This document shows positions 16,868-24,889 of a stretch of 37,995 bases of DNA, piece after piece (position 1 is the first letter of the stretch; the number at the start of each line of letters is the position of its first letter). The position numbers and the translations under genes are program-made. The notes below the pieces were generated by a model. It saw only the letters and a list, made by a program, of their open reading frames with translations. It had not been told where the DNA came from and did not search any database. Source of the stretch: Pirellula staleyi DSM 6068 (GTDB lineage Bacteria > Planctomycetota > Planctomycetia > Pirellulales > Pirellulaceae); NCBI GenBank assembly GCA_945900945.1, contig CAMDKL010000042.1:1-37995 (forward strand), written 5' to 3'.

Positions 16868-17500
16868 ATGCAGTTCGATATTTCAGATCTCGCTCAAGGC
16901 AAGAAACTCTATTTGGGAACAAATAACCGCAAAAAAATTGTCGAGCTAGTTAACTTGCTGGAGCCTCGTGGTTTTGAAATCAGAATTCCAGGTGATTTTT
17001 CCGATAGTTTTGACGTCGACGAGACAGGTGCAACGTTTCTTGAAAACGCGAGACTCAAAGCGGTTTCACAGGCTAGGCATCGAGGACTGTGGGCGATCGG
17101 CGAAGATAGTGGACTGTGTGTTCCGGCTTTAGGTGGCCGCCCCGGAATCTATTCCGCTCGTTTTTCGGGTTCCAATGCCAATGACCAAACCAACAATGCA
17201 CTACTCCTCAAAGAAATGGAGTCGATACCACGGGAGAATCGTCGTGCCTACTATGTCTCAACGATAGTGTTGTCTGATCCTACCGGTGGAATACACATTG
17301 AGACGAACGGGGAATGCTGGGGACGCGTTTTGACGGAGTCGCGGGGAGGCGGTGGCTTTGGGTATGACCCCTTGTTTGAAATTGAAGAATACCATCAGAC
17401 TTTCGCCGAAATGGGACTGGGTGTTAAGCGTGCGATCAGCCATCGCGCTCGGGCCTTGCGAGCCTTTCTAAATCGCCTTGATGTGATGATGGCGTCCTAA
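16868..17500 (+). CDS. rdgB: RdgB/HAM1 non-canonical purine NTP pyrophosphatase
   Basis: A 210-residue house-cleaning enzyme that hydrolyses dITP, dXTP and ITP to monophosphates and prevents their incorporation. Motifs seen: TNNRKKIVEL (the substrate-binding S/TxNxxK), DETGATFLENARLKA, GEDSGLCVPALGGRPGIYSARFSG with the catalytic Asp, GGGGFGYDPLF, TFAEM and ISHRARAL near the C-terminus. The N-terminal extension of about 10 residues before the first motif is slightly long. It lies 30 bases after ispD and overlaps the start of the following permease by 1 base (TAATG). Confidence 0.95.
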   Translation: MQFDISDLAQGKKLYLGTNNRKKIVELVNLLEPRGFEIRIPGDFSDSFDVDETGATFLENARLKAVSQARHRGLWAIGEDSGLCVPALGGRPGIYSARFSGSNANDQTNNALLLKEMESIPRENRRAYYVSTIVLSDPTGGIHIETNGECWGRVLTESRGGGGFGYDPLFEIEEYHQTFAEMGLGVKRAISHRARALRAFLNRLDVMMAS

Positions 17501-18243
17501 TGCCTCCCAATTCCATCACCGACTGGCTGTTGTTAGCCATCGCTGCATTTGGTATCGGAATTACCAAGAGCGGTTTTTCGGGCGTGAGTATGGTTCACGT
17601 CATTCTGTTTGCGTTTGTCTTCGGTGCCCGAAACTCGACCGGCATCGTTTTGCCAATGCTGATTGCCGGCGACATCTTTGCAATGTCTGTTTATGGAAAG
17701 CATGCAAATTGGCGATATGTCCGCCGCATGATGCTGCCCACGTTGACAGGGGTCGTGATGGGATGGCTTATGATGTTTAGACTTCCTGAAGCCTATTACC
17801 GTCCTTTGATTGGTGCCATCATTTTTGGGCTAACCGTCTTGCAGATCATTCGACTTTGGAAAGAAAAATGGTTGGCCGATGTTCCGCATGCGGCATGGTT
17901 TGCTTGGAGTATGGGAATTCTAGTCGGACTGACAACGATGCTGGCAAATGCCGCAGGACCTGTGTTCGGCTTGTATTTGCTAGCCATTGGATTGCCGAAA
18001 TTGGAATTTGTTGGGACGGCTGCTTGGTTCTTCCTACTCTTGAATATTGTGAAGATACCGTTTAGCTGGAGCCTTGGTCTTATTCGGCTCGACACATTGG
18101 CGCTAAATGCGATGCTCATTCCGCTGATCGCGCTCGGACTCTGGGTGGGAACTCGCATCATTCGCGTAATCCCTCAGCGGTTGTTCGATAGCCTGATATT
18201 GATCTTAACCGGTGTTGCTTCGTTCCGATTGCTCTTTTGGTAA
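17500..18243 (+). CDS. TauE/SafE family membrane permease
   Basis: A 247-residue integral membrane protein with about 8 hydrophobic segments. It carries the TauE/SafE (DUF81) signature: an N-terminal FGIGITKSGFSGVSMV repeat and a second half with GILVGLTTMLANAAGPVFGLYLLA, in which 'ANAAGP' and the related 'KxGFxG' are the internal repeat motifs. Members export or import sulfite, sulfoacetate and other anions; the substrate here is unknown. The start codon overlaps the rdgB stop (TAATG), and it is the last gene of the operon. No terminator-like hairpin follows; a T-rich stretch (GCCTTTTTGC) is seen at 18247. Confidence 0.88.
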   Translation: MPPNSITDWLLLAIAAFGIGITKSGFSGVSMVHVILFAFVFGARNSTGIVLPMLIAGDIFAMSVYGKHANWRYVRRMMLPTLTGVVMGWLMMFRLPEAYYRPLIGAIIFGLTVLQIIRLWKEKWLADVPHAAWFAWSMGILVGLTTMLANAAGPVFGLYLLAIGLPKLEFVGTAAWFFLLLNIVKIPFSWSLGLIRLDTLALNAMLIPLIALGLWVGTRIIRVIPQRLFDSLILILTGVASFRLLFW

Positions 18244-18323
18244 AATGGCCTTTTTGCTGCTAGATCGGATTTTTCAACAGCGATAGTTAGTCCGACCCAA
18301 GGGCGTTAGCCAGTTCCATTTGG

Positions 18324-18566
18324 CTATCTCGTCAGCACGAATTGCAATACACCGACGAGGCCAAAGAGTGAAAAGCCGGCGAATGCAATTGCCAGCCAGG
18401 ACAAGAAACGCCCTGGATTTTGAATGCCTGAATTGTCCGCGAGTTGGAGGACAATTTCTTCCGCCTGTGGCAACGACAAACCCAATTCGTCACGGTAGAG
18501 GCAAACCGCTTCGGACCAATGGCCTTGCTGGATCAAATGTGTAGCGAGTGATTCTAAGTTGGACAT
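18324..18566 (-). CDS. small tail-anchored membrane protein
   Basis: An 80-residue protein with an N-terminal soluble helical part (LATHLIQQGHWSEAVCLYRDE, then LSLPQAEEIVLQLAD) and one transmembrane helix near the C-terminus (FLSWLAIAFAGFSLFGLVGVL). The first part resembles a short ribosomal-L7/L12-hinge or UBA-like three-helix motif seen in small planctomycete proteins, but I do not recognise a named family. It is read against its neighbours and faces away from the lptD promoter. Confidence 0.6.
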   Translation of the reverse strand: MSNLESLATHLIQQGHWSEAVCLYRDELGLSLPQAEEIVLQLADNSGIQNPGRFLSWLAIAFAGFSLFGLVGVLQFVLTR

Positions 18567-18723
18567 GATTTGTTAGTGCTTCATCGCCCAGTTAATTTGA
18601 GGCGTTTGAGAGGATTAGGGCCTCTGGCGATGATAGGGTTATTTTGGGGCAAAAAAGAGGATTTTTTTCCTGGCTTGTTTGACTCGACACACTCGATTTG
18701 CAGACTTTAGCGAAACCTTAGTC

Positions 18724-18752
18724 TTGAGCCAAATTTTTTAGACTCCTATACT
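18724..18752 (+). promoter_or_regulatory. sigma-70-like promoter of the lptD-like gene
   Basis: A -35 box TTGAGC (18724-18729) and a -10 box TATACT (18747-18752) are separated by 17 bases, in an A/T-rich stretch with no other gene. Transcription would start near 18759, about 40 bases before the proposed GTG start. This is the best-matching promoter I saw in the window. Confidence 0.55.
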
Positions 18753-18799
18753 CAGCAAGCATCCTAACCAACATTTAACCCTTGGAGAGCAATTCGGTA

Positions 18800-21700
18800 G
18801 TGGAACGGACTCCCCGGACCGATTCAAACCAGACGAGCCAATCACCGCCATTTGGGCAGAGGGGGCATCGAACGGCTATTCGAAACGTTGCACACGCAAT
18901 CGTGCGCTCGTGGGCGGCTGCGCTAGGGCTGGTTTCAGCCATAGTGGTTTTGTTCGTTTTCCAATCTTATCTAACATGCAACGCGGGAGAAATCGGCGTC
19001 CCGCTTTCCGATCCGAAGTTTGCGATCGATGTATTTTCCCATCATGCAACAAAACAGAAACAGGGCAGTTTTGATGTCTACACGTTGACGGGAGGCTGTC
19101 GTATTTACCAAGGTTCCTTTTCAGCGACTTGCGAAAAGGCGCATATTTGGGTTGACCGCACAATCGTGGACTCCAATACCGAAGAGCGCCCTATGAAAGT
19201 TATTCTTCAAACATTAGGCAACTGCGAAGTCCGTTGGTCAGACGAACAGCGAATTCAAGATGAACAATGGATGGGACGCCTTTTCAGCAATTTCGAAGTA
19301 GGGTTCCATGTTGATGGTTGGGGACAAGCTACGGGACAAGCGCCGGACTTAGATTGGTCAACTCGCGATACCGTAACCAGCGCCGTTGCATGGACATCTG
19401 CCGATGATGGGATGCACACGCGGTTAGCGGCGCAGATTGCTTATCAATCTCAGAACAGTCCCGCCGAAAATTTACCCCGACCGGGTATTCAGACTCCACC
19501 GAGAGGTGGTAACGAAATTCCGAATGGCACATTTGGGCAAAGCATGCAAATCGGCAACTCTCAGCTCGGCGGTACAGTTCTGGAAGCCGGTTCGCTGCCA
19601 TTGTTTGATTCGATTCAACAATCGTCGCCGCCAATAAGCTTGGGAACGCCGATGGGCGCGGGTGAAACGATTCAAGCGTTTCAACGGCCAGGCCCAGTGG
19701 ACAGGGGCCCCGCACCTGTGCTTGGACCCGTTGCGCTTTCATCCCCGACCTCATCGCCAGGGACACAGCGCATTGGGGCTCGGACCTTCGCGGTTACTGG
19801 CCGCGGCGGGATCGAACCCGAATTGAAAACTCAAAATCGGCCGGACCGTGGTGATTCCGTTATCACGATTTCACGTGGAATGCGGCTTATGTTTGGAGGA
19901 GCTTCGGTGCAGACCAGTTCGGGACCCATGGATCTGGGAACTGTTTTGATCGAAGCGGATCGTGCGGTCATCTGGACCGCCGACCTGTCACGCCTCATGT
20001 CTCAAAAGATCGACGACCTACCCGTGGAAGTCTACATCGAAGGGAATGTTGTTTTCCAACAAGGTCAGCGCAAGATATATGCCGATCGCATGTACTACAA
20101 CGTGCAAGCGGAGTATGGCATGATCCTCGGTGCCGAAATCCTAACGCCAGCTCCACAATACGAAGGGATCGTTCGCCTCAAAGCCGATGTCGTCCAGCAG
20201 CGGTCTCGCGAAAACTTCCTAGCCTACTCCGCAGCCTTGACCAGCAGCCGACTTGGCGTCCCTCGCTATTGGTTGCAATCGGACCGGATCGAATTGAGCG
20301 ATCACAGCAATGAGACCAGCGGTACGATGTTCGGACTCCCATTTGCGGGCAAAGCCGGAGCGCAGACGGGCATGCAAGCCAAAGCCCGACACAACTTCGT
20401 ATATCTCGAAGGCTGTCCGGTTTTTTACTGGCCAATTCTCAATACAAACATTGATACATCGAGTTTCTACGTGAGTGGCTTCTCGTATAAAAACGATTCG
20501 ATTTTTGGCAATCAAGTTCTTGTCGACTTGGATGCATATCAAATTTTCGGCCTTCAAGGACTCGACGGAACAAGTTGGAAATTCTCGACCGACTACTTGA
20601 GCAAACGAGGGTTCGCAGGAGGAACTAATTTTAATTACAATGTTCCGAATTTACTGCACGGACCCGCTAATGGTTTTGTTGATATTTGGGGACTTAGAGA
20701 TAAAGGTCTGGATACCCTGGGATCGGACCGTGTTAACCTGCTACCCGAGCGGGATCTACGCGGAAAAATGCTCTTTCAGCACAGGCAATACCTTTCGCCA
20801 GATGCCGAACTTTGGGCTGAAGTCGGCTTGATTAGCGATAGAAATTTCCTCGAGCAGTACTATGAACAGGATTGGGACACGCACAAGGACTATTCGACTG
20901 CGCTGCGATTACGACACTACTATGATCAACAAATGTTCGACCTATCAGGGCAAGTGCGACTCAATGACTTCTTTACCGAAACGCAATGGCTACCTCGGCT
21001 AGACCACTATTGGCTCGGCCATTCCCTAGGAAACATTTTAACTTATTACTCCCACTCGGACATTGGCTACGCACAACAGAAAATTCAGAGCACTCCCATA
21101 AACCCAGCCGACGCAGCAAAAAATGAAAGGCAATATTGGGAGATCGAAGCCTCCGGAGTGCACGCCGTCACTCGCCAAGAGTTGAACCTGCCGATCGATA
21201 TGGGGTACTATAAATTTGTTCCGTTTATTGCGGGTGAAGCTGGCCAATGGGGTCAAGATCTCAACGGCAACGACCTCACGCGACTCACCGGCCAGGCAGG
21301 ACTGAGATCGTCCGTCCCGATGTGGAAAACATTCCCAGACGTTCAGAGCAACACTTTGAATCTAAACGGATTGGCACACAAGGTCACCTTCGAAAGCGAA
21401 ACCCTTTACGCAGATTCCTCTCAGGATTTGAACCTATTTCCACTCTACAATCCAATCGATGACAACTCGCAAGAACATTTTCGCCGCCGGCTTTTCTTCA
21501 ACACCTTTGGTGGCGCATTACCAAACCAGTTCGAATCGACGGCCTATGCTGCACGTCAATCGATGCAACGATACGTTTCAGCTGGAAGTTCGGAAGTGGT
21601 AACAAATCAATTGCAGACGCGATACGGAATTCATCAGCGATTACAAACCAAGCGGGGCGTTGCAGGTCGAGAGCGGATTGCGGATGTACTGGAATTCGAC

Positions 21701-22213
21701 GTGGATGCAATCTATTTTTGGAAGCCGGAACGAGACAATTTCGGAGAAAGTGTCGGCGGACTCAACTACGATCTTCGCTATCATATCGGAGATCGAGTCA
21801 CTCTAGTCAGTGACGGATATTACGATCTGTTCGCGTCAGGACTGAAGGCAACATCGCTTGGTGGCATCCTATCCCGCCCTGGTCGTGGAGAACTCTATTT
21901 GGGAGTAACTAGTCTCGAGGGTCCAATAAGCTCTCTAGTTCTGACCACCACTTTTAATTACCGAATGAACGAAAAATGGGTTGCGACCGGCGGTGCTTCA
22001 GCGGATTTTGGCAAAACAGGAAATATCGGACAATCGATCGGTCTTACGCGAGTCGGAGAGTCCTTTTTGATTAACATAGGTGGTAACTACGACAGAAGCC
22101 GAAATAACACTTCGTTGAGTTTCAGCCTTGAGCCTCGATTTTTCCCTACACGCGGACTTGGTGTTGTGGCCGGACAAGTGATTCCGCCTGCAGGTCTATA
22201 TGGATTGGAGTGA
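18800..22213 (+). CDS. lptD: LptD/OstA-like outer-membrane LPS-assembly protein
   Basis: A protein of 1137 residues, longer than E. coli LptD (784). An N-terminal hydrophobic anchor (SWAAALGLVSAIVVLFVFQS) is followed by an OstA/LptA-like beta-jellyroll (DVYTLTGGCRIYQGSFSATC; VEVYIEGNVVFQQGQRKIYA). A Pro/Gly-rich insert lies at about 215-330. The LptD C-terminal barrel domain begins near residue 560 (FAGKAGAQTGMQAKARHNFV, EGCPVFYWPILNTN, SGFSYKNDSIFG) and many alternating beta-strands follow, including RRLFFNTFGG. LptD inserts LPS into the outer leaflet. GTG 18800 is preferred because GGAGAG (18784-18789) is 10 bases upstream; a TTG at 18782 has no such site. Its stop overlaps the following coxC-like gene. 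Confidence 0.75.
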   Translation: MERTPRTDSNQTSQSPPFGQRGHRTAIRNVAHAIVRSWAAALGLVSAIVVLFVFQSYLTCNAGEIGVPLSDPKFAIDVFSHHATKQKQGSFDVYTLTGGCRIYQGSFSATCEKAHIWVDRTIVDSNTEERPMKVILQTLGNCEVRWSDEQRIQDEQWMGRLFSNFEVGFHVDGWGQATGQAPDLDWSTRDTVTSAVAWTSADDGMHTRLAAQIAYQSQNSPAENLPRPGIQTPPRGGNEIPNGTFGQSMQIGNSQLGGTVLEAGSLPLFDSIQQSSPPISLGTPMGAGETIQAFQRPGPVDRGPAPVLGPVALSSPTSSPGTQRIGARTFAVTGRGGIEPELKTQNRPDRGDSVITISRGMRLMFGGASVQTSSGPMDLGTVLIEADRAVIWTADLSRLMSQKIDDLPVEVYIEGNVVFQQGQRKIYADRMYYNVQAEYGMILGAEILTPAPQYEGIVRLKADVVQQRSRENFLAYSAALTSSRLGVPRYWLQSDRIELSDHSNETSGTMFGLPFAGKAGAQTGMQAKARHNFVYLEGCPVFYWPILNTNIDTSSFYVSGFSYKNDSIFGNQVLVDLDAYQIFGLQGLDGTSWKFSTDYLSKRGFAGGTNFNYNVPNLLHGPANGFVDIWGLRDKGLDTLGSDRVNLLPERDLRGKMLFQHRQYLSPDAELWAEVGLISDRNFLEQYYEQDWDTHKDYSTALRLRHYYDQQMFDLSGQVRLNDFFTETQWLPRLDHYWLGHSLGNILTYYSHSDIGYAQQKIQSTPINPADAAKNERQYWEIEASGVHAVTRQELNLPIDMGYYKFVPFIAGEAGQWGQDLNGNDLTRLTGQAGLRSSVPMWKTFPDVQSNTLNLNGLAHKVTFESETLYADSSQDLNLFPLYNPIDDNSQEHFRRRLFFNTFGGALPNQFESTAYAARQSMQRYVSAGSSEVVTNQLQTRYGIHQRLQTKRGVAGRERIADVLEFDVDAIYFWKPERDNFGESVGGLNYDLRYHIGDRVTLVSDGYYDLFASGLKATSLGGILSRPGRGELYLGVTSLEGPISSLVLTTTFNYRMNEKWVATGGASADFGKTGNIGQSIGLTRVGESFLINIGGNYDRSRNNTSLSFSLEPRFFPTRGLGVVAGQVIPPAGLYGLE

Positions 22214-22854
22214 TGGTGCTAGAAAGCGATGTTGTGAACGACCGGCCAATCAAGGTGCAGAAATTGCCGCAGGATGTTCGTGCGATGCAGGGGGTCTGGA
22301 TCTTCCTCTTGACCCTTGGAATCTTCTTTTCTTCGAGCATTCTACTTTTCATACTTTACGTAGCGTTGCGGCTTTCCCCAGAAGCCGTCATTCGGCCGCA
22401 GTCGTTCTATTTGCCAAGGAGTTTCATCCCCTCTACGTTACTCTTGTTGGGTGTCTCGGGAGCGCTCGAGTGGGCGCTACGGGCTGCTAGAAAAGACCGG
22501 TCCAACGACGTTAAAATCGCGACCATCGCTGCACTTATCATGGGGATACTTTTTATGGCAGTCCAAGCCGAGGGTATGGTTAGGCTCGTGGTTGCAGCTT
22601 CTCAGGTTACATCGTCACGCAACAGCGCCTATGGATTGACTTTCGTGCTTGCGTTCGTTCATGCAATGCATGTTTTGGGAGGCATCATTGGCCTAATGGC
22701 TACGGTCATCAATGCGAACCGTGACAAATACGATCACGAACGCCATTTCGGATTGCGGTTTTGCACACTCTATTGGCACTTCTTGGACATCGTTTGGGTT
22801 CTGTTGATGGCCTGCTTTGCCATTGCAGGAATGTTGATCAATAATAGCACTTAG
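22213..22854 (+). CDS. cytochrome c oxidase subunit III-like protein
   Basis: A protein of about 213 residues with five hydrophobic segments (e.g. QGVWIFLLTLGIFFSSSILLF, IATIAALIMGILFMAVQAEG). It ends in the subunit III signature FVLAFVHAMHVLGGIIGLMA and LYWHFLDIVWVLLMACFAI. Subunit III stabilises the heme-copper oxidase and its proton uptake side in the inner membrane. None of the usual partners (subunits I, II, IV, heme A synthase) is in the window. It starts within the stop region of the lptD-like gene (GTG 22210 or ATG 22213, possibly GTG 22216, with GGAG at 22207-22210). Its TAG shares two bases with the stop of the convergent peptidase gene. Confidence 0.85.
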   Translation: MVLESDVVNDRPIKVQKLPQDVRAMQGVWIFLLTLGIFFSSSILLFILYVALRLSPEAVIRPQSFYLPRSFIPSTLLLLGVSGALEWALRAARKDRSNDVKIATIAALIMGILFMAVQAEGMVRLVVAASQVTSSRNSAYGLTFVLAFVHAMHVLGGIIGLMATVINANRDKYDHERHFGLRFCTLYWHFLDIVWVLLMACFAIAGMLINNST

Positions 22855-24008
22855 GTTTTCCAGTCCAACCCTTCGGGGAGCGAGTTGAGATTGATGCAAC
22901 CGTCTTGTGTCACGACGACCATGTCCTCGAGACGGATGCCACCAATTGCCTTGCAATACAAACCAGGTTCGACGGTTACGACGTCACCTACCAAAAGTTC
23001 GGGACCGCCCGCAGCAAGCAACGGTGGCTCATGGACTTCAAGTCCAAGTCCATGCCCGGTGCCATGCGTCATCGAGGTGAAATCGTCCGTAGCTCCCTCT
23101 GGGGCAAAACCCATTTGATATCCCGAAGACTCCATGGACCGACTTGTCGCTTCATGAACGAACTGTCCCGTCACACCCGCCCGGATCGCTGAGGTTGCGG
23201 CCGACTTGGCCTTTACAACCGCAGCATGCATCGACCCAATCTTGTCAGAGACTTTGCCATGAACCACGGTGCGAGTGCAGTCTCCGTTGTAGAGCGATTT
23301 CTTATCCCGAGGAAAGATATCTACGATAATCGGCTCCATAGACTTTAACGGTCCATGTCCATGATCATGACAATCTGCACCAATGGGGCCACCTGCAACA
23401 ATAGACATTGGGTTGGAAAATCCACGCTCCAAAAGCCAGACATCGATCATCGACTGCATTCGTTCGCTCGTCAGCGGTCGACCATCGATCATTAGAAAAT
23501 TGTCGGCGTCAACCTGTGAGCGAGCGATAGTCTGACACGCGATTCTCATTACCTCTTCGGTCTGCTGCTGTGCAAATTGAATGGCTGCAATTTCAGTCGC
23601 GTCTTTCTGCCTCCTCTCGATCAATCCCCATTCTGTATCGCACCGAACAAAGATCCCCGCTCGGTTCAGCATTTCCGCATAAATCATCGGCAAGGATCGA
23701 TCCACAACAACTTCTTGATAACCGGCTCGCCGAACGAATTCCGCCGCACTCTGAGCAGTTGCCGTTTCTCGATCACCGGAAAGACCGCCATCAGGAGTGA
23801 AATCGGCCGGGCAAGCGATGCGATCGGCATTCGCAGACGCTTCCGCACGCTCCATTTCGATGTCTCTCAGAATCAAAGTCGACTCGACCTGCGTTGCTTC
23901 ATTGACGAACTCTATCAAAGCGACGGGATCACCAACTAAAAAACGGATACGCCGATACAATCCGGCATTCAGTGCAGGAATACCCGCCATCATCCGAGCA
24001 GACTTCAT
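22851..24008 (-). CDS. M24-family metallopeptidase (Xaa-Pro aminopeptidase-like)
   Basis: A 385-residue protein of the creatinase/prolidase type. The N-terminal half is the non-catalytic domain. The C-terminal pita-bread domain shows candidate dinuclear metal ligands: Asp in PIIVDIFPRD, Asp in GDCTRTVVHGK, His in TSMTHGTGHGLGLEVHEPP, Glu in VVTVEPGLY and Glu in GGIRLEDMVVV. The spacing between the two Asp-bearing strands is normal. It would remove N-terminal residues next to proline from cytoplasmic peptides. The start ATG 24008 has an AGGGA site about 9 bases upstream. It converges with the subunit III gene and its stop codon overlaps that gene's stop. Confidence 0.9.
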   Translation of the reverse strand: MKSARMMAGIPALNAGLYRRIRFLVGDPVALIEFVNEATQVESTLILRDIEMERAEASANADRIACPADFTPDGGLSGDRETATAQSAAEFVRRAGYQEVVVDRSLPMIYAEMLNRAGIFVRCDTEWGLIERRQKDATEIAAIQFAQQQTEEVMRIACQTIARSQVDADNFLMIDGRPLTSERMQSMIDVWLLERGFSNPMSIVAGGPIGADCHDHGHGPLKSMEPIIVDIFPRDKKSLYNGDCTRTVVHGKVSDKIGSMHAAVVKAKSAATSAIRAGVTGQFVHEATSRSMESSGYQMGFAPEGATDDFTSMTHGTGHGLGLEVHEPPLLAAGGPELLVGDVVTVEPGLYCKAIGGIRLEDMVVVTQDGCINLNSLPEGLDWKT

Positions 24009-24035
24009 TTCAAAACATCCCTGTAAAGTTGAAAA

Positions 24036-24512
24036 TTAACAATCTTTGATTTTGTCAATAATGATAAGCAGGTGCTGTGCTCGCTGTACAGATCCGGCAG
24101 CCTTAACGAAAGCAACTCCCGCATCGAGCTCCTTCCAGTTAATGGTTGGACCGTTGTTAGTCAACGCAGTTGAAACTGATGGTTCGGGTTTTGCTCTAGA
24201 GGTCGACGTCGATTTTCGCGGCTTTCCTTCAGATCGCTTCTGATGACTCTTTACGTTCGCTACGTCCGCTGGGGTAACTCCATACTCATTTAGTGCTTCG
24301 ACCGCATCCTTGTTGCGAACACCTGGATACTTGTTCAAATAATCGCGGATCCTTTTTGCTTTGCTTAGTTCTTTTGACATGCTGCTCTCGCTGGTTTCTC
24401 TAATTGTTCTAGTTTCTACTTCGATTCGACGGATTTCGGCATCCCGAACCAACTGCTCAGGGACTTGCTCCATCAATTCATCTAAGGTCACGATGCGTTC
24501 TATATCAACCAT
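24036..24512 (-). CDS. small hypothetical protein with a helix-turn-helix-like repeat
   Basis: A protein of about 158 residues. The central part KRIRDYLNKYPGVRNKDAVE and LNEYGVTPADVANVKSHQKR matches a planctomycete family of small proteins with the pattern 'IRDYLxxxPxAxxKEVVxALxxxGVxVxxxLVxxVK', probably a winged-helix-like DNA-binding or adaptor domain. A Lys/Ser-rich linker follows, then a conserved helix (ELDAGVAFVKAAGSVQRAQHLLII). ATG 24512 has AGGA upstream and gives an extra N-terminal helical part; ATG 24380 (MSKELSKAK) is an alternative start that matches the core family length better. It is encoded just upstream of the M24 peptidase gene on the same strand. Confidence 0.6.
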   Translation of the reverse strand: MVDIERIVTLDELMEQVPEQLVRDAEIRRIEVETRTIRETSESSMSKELSKAKRIRDYLNKYPGVRNKDAVEALNEYGVTPADVANVKSHQKRSEGKPRKSTSTSRAKPEPSVSTALTNNGPTINWKELDAGVAFVKAAGSVQRAQHLLIIIDKIKDC

Positions 24513-24889
24513 ATATTTCAATCCTGTAAGGTATTCCTCTACGACTAGGAGGTTGTGCAGTTTGTTAACCCTCCCGCTGGAAGGTTCGAGCGAAGCAAGG
24601 GGAGGGCGAAGTGCCAATTGCGATTGTACAAATCAGTTCAACCCCCCGCCCCTTTAGCCGACCATCCCCAACGAAGGTTGACTTAATAAGAAAATCGCAG
24701 TAGGAAACTCTGAACGACTCCCTTGCCGGTGTGTGAACTTGATAAGAAATGAAGTTAATCTCTGATTCAATCAAATACAATGCACATTGAAGAGTTCAAT
24801 GAATAAAAAACTGAAATACCAGCGTTAAATAATGAAGGTACCAAAACGGTTTTTTCAGTCAATCGTAAAATATTCTAATAACTAGCCGA
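24513..24889. other. intergenic stretch with a palindromic element
   Basis: A 377-base A/T-rich interval between two minus-strand genes. A stem CCCTCCC (24569-24575) / GGGAGGG (24600-24606) encloses an inner CGCT/AGCG pair (24575-24578 / 24589-24592), resembling a REP-type repeat. The half near 24680-24890 is A/T-rich and may hold the promoter of the small gene. No gene is supported here. Confidence 0.5.

Noticed and set aside
19800-19840. A GATCGAACCC stretch resembling the T-arm of a tRNA
   Set aside because: It lies within the lptD-like coding sequence and no acceptor or anticodon stems can be drawn around it.
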